Counted from the stretch's first letter, positions 20,880 through 31,720 are shown. The stretch: 64,000 nt of DNA from Ilyonectria destructans (GCA_020740775.1 JAHEWK010000021.1:372001-436000); one strand, 5' to 3'. Notes: a model not told the origin generated them from the sequence alone. Translations and numbers: made by a program.

Positions 20880-22109
20880 GGTGTGAGCGCAGCTGTTGAC
20901 GACGGTTTTACAAGTGCTGTGGGCCGCGAAGAGAGGCAAGAAGAAATGGCAACAAGCGCGGAATTCTCTGTTAATTGATTCAATACAGAGTTCTCGAGCG
21001 AAGTATCCCGAATCAATCTGCCCCGCGAGGATTTAAATAGATGGCTCAGATGCAACCCCCCTTGCAATATCGAGTCTAGATCGTCCTCCCCTCCTTTCTC
21101 CACCCCCAGAAGCGAAGCCACAACTGTGAGAAGGAAGAAGGACGACAAACCAAGACTCACCCCGCATTCATTCTCGGGAACGACAGCACCGAGCCGACCC
21201 CGCGGTGTGGAGTGGAGAGCCGCGAGTCCCGCTCCAACGGCCCTCTACGCTCGTCGCAGTCCCGGCCCTCGGATGCAGGATGCTCCTCGCTGAGGATACT
21301 GCCCACTAGCCAGTTTCCGCATCTTCCAAATTGTTGATTTACCGGCTTGATGGGCACCTTCTGTCCATCATCCGTCACACTGGACGGGGCTGGCCAATTA
21401 CACACATCCGGCCCGGTAGCGCCTTGGCTCGCATCCGCCGGGTATAATCCTTGAAAGTCCGGATGTCTTCCGAACACCTCCCGAAACTGGGTTACCAGGT
21501 CCCCCGTCCACTGTCCCTTGTAGCATGGGCATCAAGACACTGGGTCTGTGGTAACTGATGACGGGGGAGCTGAGCTGTAAGCCCAGTCTCTAAGCCGTGC
21601 AAGGTTTTGCCTGCTGAAACCCCTCGAGACCTTGAGCGCGTCCGAGCGCGGTCGTTCAACTTTTTGGTGTGGCATCTCAAACTTATTTGGCCCCTCCTGT
21701 TTGACCAAGAAACAAGAAGGAGAGAATCCAATCTTAGGGGACTGAAATAGCTGAAATCTCTATGTTTTATTATTTTAGGTAACTATAAGATTTTACTAAG
21801 TATTTATTAAGGTAGAAATTAAGTAGCAGAATATCAATTTTACTCTTATAGTTATAGATAACTTACTGCTGGATCCGATACGGGCAATTCGATCAGGGAT
21901 GATAGGGATCAAATGCAGTGGAGCCCAAAGATGATGATATTCCCTCTGATCATGTTTCTTCTTCCCTCCGGCCCCTCTTTCCCTATGAGGGGTTTTTTTG
22001 GGTCAATCTCACTATGACTAAGACAGGATATTGATGTATCAGAGGGTTACTCTTATCCGGGCCTTATTTCCCCACCCGAGGGTCAGTCCAACACTTACTT
22101 ATTATTATA
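20880..22109. other. Upstream region of the MFS gene and AT-rich spacer
   Basis: Promoter side of the transporter. A 106-codon minus-strand frame at 21157-21477 has no domain and is not called. AT-rich from about 21750. Confidence 0.4.
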
Positions 22110-22118
22110 TAACGTACT

Positions 22119-22282
22119 TGTCACGGTGTGTATTTTGGATAACTGGGCGTGTAATTGTTATAGCAATATCCTTCTAGCTACTTCAGCATAAAGGATGTAC
22201 AGGGACTCAGAGCGGGGACCTGACGCAATCAAGAACAGACACACACCCAATCAGACACTTCAGACAATCTCGGCTCGTGACA
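22119..22282 (+). repeat. Copia 5' LTR
   Basis: 164 bp, with terminal inverted TGTCAC...GTGACA. The end at 22282 is fixed by the tRNA-matching primer site that begins at the next base. Confidence 0.88.
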
Positions 22283-22293
22283 GTTATGAGCCC
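22283..22293 (+). promoter_or_regulatory. Copia primer binding site (half-tRNA-iMet)
   Basis: GTTATGAGCCC is the reverse complement of GGGCUCAUAAC, the anticodon stem-loop of eukaryotic initiator tRNA-Met. Copia elements are known to prime from a tRNA-iMet half-molecule cut in this loop. The site is adjacent to the LTR as required. Confidence 0.85.
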
Positions 22294-22442
22294 GGTTCGC
22301 GTCAATTCCATCGAAAAGATAATTGCAAGACAATCCACATCGAGTCAGACCCTCGAAGGACCGATATCCATCGTTATTTTGATAGAATACGTCGTGACGC
22401 AGTCCAAATCGATCGATTAAGCCCATTCCGGCCGATCCGAAT

Positions 22443-23666
22443 ATGACGTCAAAAGACCACAGAGTGATATTGACTGGAAAGGAAAATTGGGATGCATGGA
22501 TTCAATCCATGTCAGCCAAGATTCCAAGGAAGATATGGTCCTATATGCATCCTGATCACCCTACTGGGGAACTCTTGCAAGAACCAAGAGAGCCTCAGTA
22601 TAGTGCCTTTAATGCTACTGCCACAGACTATACCCATCTGTCACAGCCGCAGCAGCGGTCGTACGACGCTGTGTTTAGGCAATGGGAAGTCAGGAAGCGG
22701 GACTTTGGAAAGCAGGAGACAGAGGTCAATACGGTATACGATACCATCCTGGAGACGGTTTCGACCAAGTACAGGCAACCGCTCGACAGAAAAGACACAC
22801 TGCGAGAGTGGATGCAGCTGCTCAAGAGCTCTGCTGCTCCATCTGAAGGCTTCATGATGGCTAAGGTGAAAGACGAATATATTGTCGTGATGAAAGGCTT
22901 CAATAATCAGAAAGCCTTCCCACAATGGCTTGAGTTGTGGGAATCGATGATGATCAAGGCGAAGAAGTATCACCTGGCAGAGACAGAGACCGGTCAATGG
23001 CTTCGAGAGTTCGCTGACCTAATTGAACCAATCCATCAAAGCTATGCAACAGCTTTCATGGAGGGGGCCAAGACTCTAGATGCCGAAGCAGTTCTTCAGA
23101 GAAGACGCCTGCAAGACGCGCTCGCCCACCAGACTGCCCAAGCAGAAGCGGCTGAGCAGCGACGACTCCAGGCAAGCAGTGAGAGCGAAACCTTAGAACC
23201 AGATTCCCGATCTGGAACAGGAGGTATTGACCTGATTGCGCCGGGCGTACAGCGACCTGCTCCCAATGGCTCAAAGGTTTGGACACCTCAAGAGGTTGCC
23301 TCAACAATGCGTGAATGGGCATCCCGCAAAAGGCCCACGAGTGGTAACACCGTGAGGGGCGGGGCGTTTCACGCAGAGGGAGGCAACGAGGAGAGCGACC
23401 ACAGTGAGGAGGCATCCACGCCAAAGGGTGGGAAGAGGACGAAGTCTGGCTCCGGAGGACGCTCTGGAAAAAGGCCAGCACTTACGTGCCCAGCCTGCGG
23501 TATGAGAGGGCATGACCTACCTGACTGTTGGTGTGTGTTCGAAGATAAGAGACCGGAGGGCATGCCTCGCAACGATCGTCGTATGCGAAGGGCTAAGAAG
23601 GCGCTGGAGGACGACCACGAGCTGCAGAGAAGGGTTGATGCTTTGCGAGAACAGAAAGGGAACTGA
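22443..23666 (+). CDS. gag: Copia Gag
   Basis: 407 residues. The central region is the Copia-type capsid (UBN2-like), with DTILETVSTKYRQPLDRKD near residues 100-118. The charged C-terminal third holds a CCHC zinc knuckle CPACGMRGHDLPDCWC near residues 350-365. It ends at TGA (23664-23666), after which the same frame stays open into pol, 15 nt further on. Confidence 0.9.
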   Translation: MTSKDHRVILTGKENWDAWIQSMSAKIPRKIWSYMHPDHPTGELLQEPREPQYSAFNATATDYTHLSQPQQRSYDAVFRQWEVRKRDFGKQETEVNTVYDTILETVSTKYRQPLDRKDTLREWMQLLKSSAAPSEGFMMAKVKDEYIVVMKGFNNQKAFPQWLELWESMMIKAKKYHLAETETGQWLREFADLIEPIHQSYATAFMEGAKTLDAEAVLQRRRLQDALAHQTAQAEAAEQRRLQASSESETLEPDSRSGTGGIDLIAPGVQRPAPNGSKVWTPQEVASTMREWASRKRPTSGNTVRGGAFHAEGGNEESDHSEEASTPKGGKRTKSGSGGRSGKRPALTCPACGMRGHDLPDCWCVFEDKRPEGMPRNDRRMRRAKKALEDDHELQRRVDALREQKGN

Positions 23667-23681
23667 CAATCACAGAAGAGA

Positions 23682-26600
23682 ATGGTCAGGGTAAAGATCA
23701 TAGGAGAGGCGAACACAGCGCACCTACGATCAGCCTTTACCTCTACAACTACTGTGTATCCGCTACGTTTATCAACGATCTTGGATTCTGGTACAACCTT
23801 GCATATTTTTAACGATTTGACTAGGTTTAAGACCTTCCGAAAGGCAACAGACGGAGAGGCAGTTATTGCAGGAGCATCAGAAGTTCCAATCCTAGGTTTT
23901 GGAAGAGTTGACTTGGAGGTTACACTTCCAGGAGGAGAAGTTGGAATGTTACCCCTACGGAACGCAACCTACTGTGTCGATTTCAACACGAATCTCGTAT
24001 CCTTTCAATTGCTTCGAGAAAACGGAATCTTCTGGGACACCATTAACAACCTCCTGATCCGAAGGGACGGCTCAACCATATGTATCGTCCACGAGATGCA
24101 TAATCAATTCGTCCTGCAGTACCAAGAGATTACGCGCGACTCTGAGGATGCTATCTTTAGCACTCAATACAGGCGAATAACATCGCGAAACCCAAAGGCA
24201 CCAGCGGTAGCGAGTGGATCCTTATGGCATCTTCGAATGGGACATCCAAGTCCGTTAGTGTTGCATCACTTGGGAAAGAATTCCCTAGGGATAAGACTCC
24301 GCGGACCGAAGACAACGCAATGTCCAGGCTGCAGCCAAGGGAAGATACATCGACAGATATCTCGACGGCCACCAGATCGAGAGAAGGACAAGCCCTGTTA
24401 TGAAATATGGATTGACTGGACCGAAATTGATGAAGATGCAAAAGGCTTTATTCGAGCTATGTTTATCACGGACGCATGGTCTGGTATGGTCTTTCCGTAT
24501 TATACCAAGACGTATGACAGACGAGAGAGTGGTAAGATACTGAGACACTTCTATCTTTGGATGAGGAACCACTATGGTTATCTGGTTAGAGTCGTTCGCT
24601 CAGACAACGAGCTCTTCACCAAGAAGATCAAATACTGGATGATGTGGAGAGGCATCGTTGGGAAACCATCAGCGCCAAATACGCAAGCCCAGAATGGAGG
24701 AGCTGAGCGCTCAGGGGGTGTGATCGTCGAGAAGAGTCGGGTGATCAGAATCACGGCCAACATACCGCACGACCTTTGGAGAGAGATAATCAGTGCAGCC
24801 GTATACCTGAAGAACAGAACGCCAAGAGAGTCGAATGAGTGGAAGACCCCTTATGAGTTGTTTTACTCAAAGCAGCCGTATCTATCACATCTGAAGGCAT
24901 TTGGCTGTAGGGCCTATGCCATGACATCACGAGCGCAACTCAAACGAAAGAAGCTCCGCAAGCTCGATTCAAGAGCGCACATCGGCTATCTTGTTGGCTA
25001 TGACTCGACAAACATCTTTCGCGTCTGGGTTCCGCACAAAGGAAAAGTCATATCAACTCGAGACGTTATCTTTGATGAAGACATGTTCTTTGACGGCAAC
25101 TATACGGAAAAGGAACTCATTGATAGCATCGACCAGCTGGTGGAAAAAGTTGCTGTTCCGCCAAGCCAGCTGAACAACCAAACAATTCTTGAAGAAGATG
25201 AGCCAGTCTTTGAATCTGGCAACTATAGCGAAGATCAGGATGACGACGACGAGGGAGAAATGGTTCCGGATGATGATCGGGAAGAAGACCAGGACGACCA
25301 AAGGGACAAAGAAGACTACGAACTAGCAAGAGCTTTAGAAGAAGCATTCCGTACACCTCCACCAACTGAACCAGACCAAGAGCAAGATGCAGCTCTTTCA
25401 GTCTTCTTACCAGTCGCCGGAGCTGAGGGGGTGAGAGCAGATAACCCACCAATCGCAATCATGGAGAGCTGCTTGGACGACTTTATCCCAGTTCCAATTG
25501 AGACTGCTTATCATGGAAGTTTTATCGCTGGAATGAAGTTCAAGCCGAAGAAGATACATAAGCGAAACCTACCAGACGAACCGAAGACTCTCAAGGATCT
25601 CGACAGCCACCCGTTCAAGGAACAATTCCGCCAAGCAAAAGAAGACCATATGGCATCTCACCACCAGATGAAGTCGTTCATTGAGGTGCCGTGGAGTCAG
25701 GCAAAGGGACAACAAGTGCTAAGCTGTATGTGGGTATTTACTTACAAAACAGACAAGCATGGATATCTTGTTAAGTGCAAAGCCCGTCTTGTTGTGTGCG
25801 GCAATCAACAGGCCAGGGGAGACCTGCCTACTCGAGCGACAACGCTAGCAAGCATGTCTTTTAGGGCTCTCATGGCAATAGCGGCAGAATACGATCTGGA
25901 GCTTGTGCAGATGGACGCTGTGAACGCTTTCGTACACTGCGAGCTAGATGAGCTGGTATTCATGAGAATGCCATGGGGATTCCGAAAGTACGGCAGAGTT
26001 CTAAAGCTACGGAAGGCGCTCTACGGACTACGAAGGTCTCCGTTCTTGTGGCAACAAGATCTGACACGAACCCTCCGAGATCTCGGTTTCAAGACTGTTC
26101 CCGACGAACCCTGTGTGATGCTTAAAGATGGAGTGATTGTCTTCTTCTTTGTTGATGACCTTATCTGGGCATACCAGAAGGAGAAGGCAGGCACGGCAAA
26201 GAAGGCTATGGAAGGCCTACAGCTGACATATAACATGACCGTGCTGGGAGAACCGAAGTGGTTTCTTGGAATTCACATCATAAGAAACAGAGCTAAGCGA
26301 ATTATCTGGTTGACACAAGACGCATATATCGATAAGATTGCTTACCAGTATGAAGTTGATCTGGAGACCAAGATTCCCGAGACCCCGATGGCAGAGGAAG
26401 AACTGTTACCAGCAACCTGTCAAGCCGACCGGCGTTCGATCGAGAAATATTTGAAGAAAGTCGGATCGATATTGTTCGCAGCGATCTCAACACGACCTGA
26501 TGTTGCATTCGCAGCCGCAAGGCTAGCTAGGTTCAATCAGAATCCAGGCCAGACACATCACAAGGCCGCAGACCGAGTCTTGCAGTATTTGTATGGAACA

Positions 26601-27266
26601 CGTTCACTGGGAATCAGGCTGGGAGGAACAAGATTCCTCAAGAGCTTCCTATGTGCAAGTGATGCTTCCTATGCAGACAATACAATAGACAGGAAGAGCT
26701 CGCAAGGCTATGTGATGATGTTATTTGGAGGACCAATCGCCTGGAAAGCAACGAAACAATCCACTGTCACTACATCGAGCACTGAAGCTGAATTGCTCGC
26801 TTTGTCCCAGACAGCCAAGGAAGCCATCTTTGCAAGCAGAATCCTCAAGGAACTTGATGTCAAGATTGACGGGCCATTGCATATTGAATGCGATAATACC
26901 CAGACAATCAGGCTCCTGACAGAGGAATCAGCCAAGTTGACTACGAAACTTCGGCATGTGGACATTCATCGACACTGGTTACGACAGGAATACAGAGAGA
27001 AGAGAGTTGAGTTCGGCTGGGTTCCAACATCGAAGATGATTGCAGATGGGATGACAAAGGCCTTACCCAAACAACGGCATGCAACATTCGTTAAAATGCT
27101 TCAGATGGAGGACATTTCAGACCAGATTGTCCTGGAACAGCGAATGGAGGCTATGAAGGACCAGATTGTGAAAGCACGCAGCCAGAAGGAAGGCAACAGC
27201 CCTGACAAGGAGGCAAGACTCGGGTATCGAGGAGGGCAACGCAGAGACCCAAAAGACAAGTTATAG
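23682..27266 (+). CDS. pol: Copia Pol polyprotein
   Basis: 1194 residues without internal stops. Order is typical of Copia: protease D35-S-G (ILDSGTTLHIF); HHCC pre-integrase zinc domain (LWHLRMGHPS...CPGCSQGK); integrase with WIDWTEID, RVVRSDN and the GGAERSGG segment; an acidic linker (about 510-590); reverse transcriptase (QMDAVNAFVHCELDE, FFFVDDL near residue 823); and RNase H (SDASYADN, STVTTSSTEAELLALS). It looks competent. Translation must either reinitiate at this ATG or read through the gag TGA, because the two frames are the same. Confidence 0.95.
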   Translation: MVRVKIIGEANTAHLRSAFTSTTTVYPLRLSTILDSGTTLHIFNDLTRFKTFRKATDGEAVIAGASEVPILGFGRVDLEVTLPGGEVGMLPLRNATYCVDFNTNLVSFQLLRENGIFWDTINNLLIRRDGSTICIVHEMHNQFVLQYQEITRDSEDAIFSTQYRRITSRNPKAPAVASGSLWHLRMGHPSPLVLHHLGKNSLGIRLRGPKTTQCPGCSQGKIHRQISRRPPDREKDKPCYEIWIDWTEIDEDAKGFIRAMFITDAWSGMVFPYYTKTYDRRESGKILRHFYLWMRNHYGYLVRVVRSDNELFTKKIKYWMMWRGIVGKPSAPNTQAQNGGAERSGGVIVEKSRVIRITANIPHDLWREIISAAVYLKNRTPRESNEWKTPYELFYSKQPYLSHLKAFGCRAYAMTSRAQLKRKKLRKLDSRAHIGYLVGYDSTNIFRVWVPHKGKVISTRDVIFDEDMFFDGNYTEKELIDSIDQLVEKVAVPPSQLNNQTILEEDEPVFESGNYSEDQDDDDEGEMVPDDDREEDQDDQRDKEDYELARALEEAFRTPPPTEPDQEQDAALSVFLPVAGAEGVRADNPPIAIMESCLDDFIPVPIETAYHGSFIAGMKFKPKKIHKRNLPDEPKTLKDLDSHPFKEQFRQAKEDHMASHHQMKSFIEVPWSQAKGQQVLSCMWVFTYKTDKHGYLVKCKARLVVCGNQQARGDLPTRATTLASMSFRALMAIAAEYDLELVQMDAVNAFVHCELDELVFMRMPWGFRKYGRVLKLRKALYGLRRSPFLWQQDLTRTLRDLGFKTVPDEPCVMLKDGVIVFFFVDDLIWAYQKEKAGTAKKAMEGLQLTYNMTVLGEPKWFLGIHIIRNRAKRIIWLTQDAYIDKIAYQYEVDLETKIPETPMAEEELLPATCQADRRSIEKYLKKVGSILFAAISTRPDVAFAAARLARFNQNPGQTHHKAADRVLQYLYGTRSLGIRLGGTRFLKSFLCASDASYADNTIDRKSSQGYVMMLFGGPIAWKATKQSTVTTSSTEAELLALSQTAKEAIFASRILKELDVKIDGPLHIECDNTQTIRLLTEESAKLTTKLRHVDIHRHWLRQEYREKRVEFGWVPTSKMIADGMTKALPKQRHATFVKMLQMEDISDQIVLEQRMEAMKDQIVKARSQKEGNSPDKEARLGYRGGQRRDPKDKL

Positions 27267-27306
27267 GGTAGCCAAGTCCTTGGGAATGGCCTCGGCTAAG
27301 GGGGTG

Positions 27307-27482
27307 TGTCACGATGTGTATTTGGGTAGCTGGGCGTGTACATGGCGTGTGACTGCTATAGCTATATCCTTATAGCTAGTTTCAGTATAAGGATGTACAG
27401 GGACTCAGAGCGGGGATCATATGCAAAATCAAGAACAGACATACACCCAATCAGACACTTCAGACAATCTGGGCTCGTAACA
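27307..27482 (+). repeat. Copia 3' LTR
   Basis: 176 bp, starts TGTCACGATGTG, ends CTCGTAACA. Preceded by the purine tract. Confidence 0.88.
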
Positions 27483-27578
27483 TACTCCACAAGCGAGTTC
27501 GGTCAAATAAGCGAGTCGGTCAAAAATCTATCAATCTCTCCTCTTTTCACCTGATCATCTATTCCTCAACCACAAAAT

Positions 27579-29234
27579 ATGTCACAATCAAATCAAGAGA
27601 CGAAGATCATTCTTGCACTTCAAGCCTATGAAAATGACCCAAAATTAAGTCTCCGATGCGCCGCAAGGATCTACCAAGTCCATTATAGTACTCTTCTTGA
27701 CCGACGCAATGGCAAACCTTCTCGAGCCGATATTATCCCTAAATCACGCAAACTATCTGATCTAGAGGAACAGACTCTTCTTGAGTATATTCTTGACCTA
27801 AACTCGCGAGGATTCCCGCCGCGACTTAGTGGTGTGGAAGAAATGGCCAACCGACTGCTCGCCGACCGCGACGCGTCACGCGTCGGAAAGAACTGGGCTT
27901 CTAACTTCGTCAAGCGACATCCAGAGCTTACGACGCGTTTTTATCGTAAATACGATTATCAGAGAGCTAAATGCGAAGATCCGACCCTTATTCGCAACTG
28001 GTTCTTGCTTGTGGAGAACACAATTGCGAAATATGGTATCACCCTAGCTGATATCTACAACTTTGACGAGACTGGCTTTATGATGGGTATGATCGCAAGC
28101 GGAATAGTTGTTACAGGTGCAGAAAGGCGTGGAAGACCAAAATCAGCACAGCCTGCAAACCGGGAATGGGTTATAGTCATCCAGGCTATCAATGCAGAAG
28201 GGTGGGCGATCCAGCCATTTATCGTGGTTGCGGGCCAATATCACCTCTCCAGCTGGTACCAAGAAAGCAACCTCCCGGGCGATTGGGCTATTGCTACGAC
28301 CAAAAATGGCTGGACTGATAACGAGACAGGTCTTGAGTGGCTCAAGCACTTCGATCGGCATACAAAGACCCGATCAAATGGTCGCTATCGCCTTCTGATC
28401 CTCGATGGCCACGAAAGCCACCACCCGGCCGACTTTGAGCTATATTGCGAGAATAACAACATCATCACGCTTTGTATGCTGCCTCATTCGTCTCACCTAC
28501 TCCAGCCTCTCGATGTCGGGTGCTTTGGGCCACTCAAAAAGGCCTACGGTCGGGAAATAGAGCATTTGATCAGATGCTCTATAACCCACATTTCGAAGAC
28601 TGAGTTCTTTCCAGCCTTTTACGCCGCCTTCCAAGCCGCAATGACAGAAAGCAACATTCGGGGGAGTTTTAGAGGAGCGGGACTTGTTCCCCTAGACCCG
28701 GAAAGTGTGGTATCTAAGCTTGATATCCAGCTACGGACTCTAACGCCTATTGAGGAGGATGCTAGCCTTCCTGACCCTTGGGTCTCAAAGACCCCAAAGA
28801 CTGTCATTGAGGCTGGCTCTCAGTCTGAATTCCTCAAAAGACGAGTTGAAAGGCATCAAAGCAGCTCCCCGACAACTATTTTTGAAGCAATTGAGTCGCT
28901 TTCTAAGGGAACGAAGGCAATAATGCATCAGATGGCGTTACTAAAGTCTGAGAACCAGATCCTTCGACAGGTGAATGAGACCCTTAGCAAGCGGCGCAGG
29001 GCAAAAAAGACACGCCTCCGCAATGGAGGAAAGATGACTCTAAATGAAGGACGGGATGCAATTGATCAGAGGGATGTTAATACGCAGATAGTAGCCGAAT
29101 CATCGAGAAATCGTGGTCAAGGAGGGTCGGCGCGACTGAAGGAAAGGCGTTGTGGAACTTGCGGCAAGACCGGTCATAACGCAAGAACATGTCAGGTAGT
29201 TATTGAGACGTCTAGGGAAGAGAATAGCAATTAG
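27579..29234 (+). CDS. pogo A transposase, intact (DDE_1 family)
   Basis: 551 residues. N-terminal Psq/HTH region (about 10-55), CENP-B-type second HTH (about 60-130, ending NFVKRHPEL), then the DDE_1 catalytic core: D163 (YNFDETGFMMG), D276 (LLILDGHESHH), D312 (LQPLDVGCFGPLK), i.e. DD35D spacing as in Fot1/pogo. A coiled segment (about 430-480) is followed by a CCHC knuckle with C525, C528, H533 and C538. The start lies 99 nt inside the reconstructed element, as in the sibling copies. It cuts and pastes at TA. It is the only copy in this window with no stop or frameshift and so could mobilise relatives and MITEs that share its binding motif. Confidence 0.93.
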   Translation: MSQSNQETKIILALQAYENDPKLSLRCAARIYQVHYSTLLDRRNGKPSRADIIPKSRKLSDLEEQTLLEYILDLNSRGFPPRLSGVEEMANRLLADRDASRVGKNWASNFVKRHPELTTRFYRKYDYQRAKCEDPTLIRNWFLLVENTIAKYGITLADIYNFDETGFMMGMIASGIVVTGAERRGRPKSAQPANREWVIVIQAINAEGWAIQPFIVVAGQYHLSSWYQESNLPGDWAIATTKNGWTDNETGLEWLKHFDRHTKTRSNGRYRLLILDGHESHHPADFELYCENNNIITLCMLPHSSHLLQPLDVGCFGPLKKAYGREIEHLIRCSITHISKTEFFPAFYAAFQAAMTESNIRGSFRGAGLVPLDPESVVSKLDIQLRTLTPIEEDASLPDPWVSKTPKTVIEAGSQSEFLKRRVERHQSSSPTTIFEAIESLSKGTKAIMHQMALLKSENQILRQVNETLSKRRRAKKTRLRNGGKMTLNEGRDAIDQRDVNTQIVAESSRNRGQGGSARLKERRCGTCGKTGHNARTCQVVIETSREENSN

Positions 29235-29365
29235 TTTTAATTGATTAGATAATTTGTTGTGTTTTTACTTAATGCTCTATGTTGAGGGTTAAGATTTTTG
29301 ACCGACTCACTTGGGTGACCGACTCACTTGTGGAGTACGTTACTTACTACTTAATATTTTAAAAT

Positions 29366-29526
29366 TGTTAGATTGGATCATGTACAAAGCATCTGATCGG
29401 GTGGTCACCAGGACCCCACTTTTAGTCGACAGACATACACTCAAGCGATCACAATAGGGGCAACGGGGAGAAGATAGACAATACACACAATCAAGTCATC
29501 TGAAGTGCCACGCAAGTATTCCGACA
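29366..29526 (+). repeat. Solo LTR, TSD AAAAT
   Basis: 161 bp, TGTTAGATTGG...ATTCCGACA, with perfect 5-bp duplications AAAAT (29361-29365, 29527-29531). It is related to 17551-17754. No internal region of this family is present in the window. Confidence 0.85.
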
Positions 29527-29542
29527 AAAATACTCTCTATAT

Positions 29543-29734
29543 TGTCACGGGCCAGGGCCCATATCCTTGCGGCTGTGCCGCAAGACGGCTCGTGCGCGCC
29601 AGGGATGAGAAATCGTCCCACAGCTCAGGGGCACTTGGGAACTTCTTTCTTTCTTCTTTCTTTCTTCTTCATCTTCGATGTAAATAGCATCCTGGACTAG
29701 ATAGCTGGAATCCAGCTACTAGAGGCCGTTCACA
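29543..29734 (+). repeat. Solo LTR of the Gypsy family, no TSD
   Basis: 192 bp. It matches the Gypsy LTR with a 5-6 bp deletion near GACGGCTCG and an extended TTCTTTCTT repeat. The flanks TATAT and CTTTC do not match. Confidence 0.88.
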
Positions 29735-29860
29735 CTTTCATCTGCTGAAATAGCCTATAATAATCTATTATATAAATCCTAATATAAAGTCTAATAAATA
29801 TAATATTAAGTAATCTTAATAATTACCTAAAAGTTAAAATAATAGAAATATTATATAATA

Positions 29861-31720
29861 ACGTGCATGATAAGCGTGCGGTCAAAACAAGCATACGGTC
29901 AATTCCCCACCGAATTCTCTTTTCCTTACTTCAACCCATATTCCTCAACCACAAAACATGTCACAGTCAAATTACGAAGCTAATGTTATTCTTGCCCTTC
30001 AGGCGCTTCAAAATGACCCCCAATTGAAGGTGTATCGCGCTGCTACGATCTATGGAGTCTCAAACACTACCTTGCGTCGTCGACGCGACCACGTCCCTGC
30101 AAGACGCGACTACACGCCCAAATCTCGAAAATTAACGGATGTGGAGGAACAGACAATTGTTCAATACGTTCTCGACCTGGATTCGCGATCGTTTCCTCCC
30201 CGCCTTCGCGACGTGGAAGATATGGCCAATAAACTGCTCGCCGACCGCGACGCGCCTCCCGTCGGCAAGCGCTGGGCTTCCAACTTTGTCAAACGACAAC
30301 CAGAGCTAAAAACGCGTTCTTTTCGGAGATATGACTACCAAAGAGCCAAATGTGAAGATCCAGAGGTCATTCTTGGCTGGTTTACGCTTGTGCAGAACAT
30401 TATCACCAAATATGGTATCGTGGAGTCGGATATCTACAACTTCGACGAGACTGGCTTTATGATGGGAATTATCTCGACAGGCGTGGTCGTCACAAGCGCT
30501 GAAAGACGTTCTAACGCGAAATTGGCTCAGCCTGGAAACCGGGAATGGATTACGGTGGTTCAGGGCATCAATTCCCAAGGATGGTGGCTGCCGCCGTTCA
30601 TCATTGTTGCGGGTCAATATCACCTCTCGACATGGTACGAAGATAGCCCTCTACCGCAAGACTAGGTCATCGCCACGACCGAAAATGGCTAGACAACGAA
30701 CGAGAGAGGCCTAGAATGGGTTCAGCATTTCGATAAGCACACCAAGCCGCGCACGACTGGCGAATATCGCCTCCTTATCCTAGATGGCCACGAAAGTCAC
30801 CTCTCGGTCGGCTTTGAGCTCTACTACAAGGAAAACAAGATCGTCACACTTTGTATGCCTTCTCATTCATCCCACATCCTTCAGCCTCTCGATGTCGGGT
30901 GTTTTGGCCCGCTCAAGCAGGCATACGGGCGACAAATCGAGAGGAAGATGCGGGCTGGTACAACGCACATCACCAAGGAGGATTTCTTTCCTGCATTTTT
31001 CGCCGCATTCCAAGAGTCCATGACAGAAAAAAACATCCGAGGGGGTTTTCGAGGAGCAGGCCTTGTACCTTTCAACTCGGAAAGTGTGATTTCTAGGCTG
31101 GATGTGAAGCTACGTACGCCAACACCGGTCGAAGGGGTCGACGAGTTACCGGCACCTTGGGTTTCCCAGACGCCACACAACCCGACAGAGGCGAGCTCAC
31201 AATCTGAATTCATTAAGAACCGAATCTCTCTACACCAAGGAAGCTCTCCGACATCGATTCTGCATGCTGTCGACCAGTTTGCAAAGGGGACCCAAGGAAT
31301 CATGCATCAGATCGCGTTGCTGAGGTCGGAAAACCAGATCCTTCGACAAGAGAATGAGATACTTAGTCGACGTCGACGGGCGAAAAAGAAACGTTTGAGA
31401 GACGGAGGAAGTCTAACTCTAGCTGAAGGGCAAGATTTGCAAGATCAGAAGGAGGTAAATGTGCAGTTAGAAGAAGAAAGCCGTCGAAATGGTGGTCGGA
31501 AGCGGAGGCCAGAAACGAAGGCACGGCGATGTGGCGTCTGCGGCAAGATAGGCCATAACGCGCGAAGATGTCAAATAGAAGTAGCAATGTCTCAAGAACA
31601 GAGTCCCATTTGATTTGAGCCGATTTAGAGTGTTGTGGTTGATTTTGCAGGGGTAGAGAATTGCGAGGTTGTGGAAAATTGACCGCACGCTTGTTTTGAC
31701 CGCACGCTTATCATGTACGT
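29861..31720 (+). mobile_element. pogo B: full-length, dead
   Basis: 1860 bp between TA (29859-29860) and TA (31721-31722). Termini are ACGTGCATGATAAGCG and, inverted, ACGTACATGATAAGCG. Each terminal repeat has two copies of a motif with core GTGCGGTCAA, decayed to CATACGGTCAA in the inner left one. Confidence 0.93.
29958..31613 (+). pseudogene. pogo B transposase with two premature stops
   Basis: 552 codons, the same length as the pogo A gene. TAG replaces TGG at codons 236 and 245 (30663-30665 and about 30690). Both are the result expected from C-to-T at CpA on the other strand. DDE motifs (YNFDETGFMMG, LLILDGHESH, LQPLDVGCFG) and the zinc knuckle CGVCGKIGHNARRC are otherwise preserved, so inactivation is recent in sequence terms. 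Confidence 0.92.

Larger units (their letters stand above)
22119..27482 (+). mobile_element. Copia-type LTR retrotransposon
   Basis: 5364 bp with LTRs of 164 and 176 bp (TGTCAC...GTGACA / GTAACA), a half-tRNA-iMet primer site, gag and pol in Copia order, and a purine tract (TAAGGGGGTG) before the 3' LTR. TACT is shared by both flanks (22115-22118 and 27483-27486); a fifth duplicated base is not evident. It is inserted into the left inverted repeat of pogo A. The two LTRs differ by an indel and many substitutions, so the insertion is not recent. Confidence 0.93.
22112..29340 (+). mobile_element. pogo A: pogo/Fot-type DNA transposon with a nested Copia
   Basis: Bounded by ACGTAC...GTACGT termini and TA on both sides (22110-22111, 29341-29342). 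The left terminal repeat is split after ACGTACT by the Copia element and resumes at 27487 with CCACAAGCGAG. The right repeat reads ACGTACTCCACAAGTGAG on the minus strand. Removing Copia plus one TACT leaves 1861 bp, matching the 1860 bp of pogo B. Each terminal repeat holds two copies of a motif with core AGTCGGTCA. The transposase is intact. Confidence 0.9.

Noticed and set aside
21157..21477. 106-codon minus-strand frame upstream of the MFS gene
   Set aside because: No recognisable motif and atypical composition. It lies in the promoter side region.
22195..22446. 83-codon plus-strand frame before Copia gag
   Set aside because: It overlaps the LTR and primer site, so it is leader sequence.
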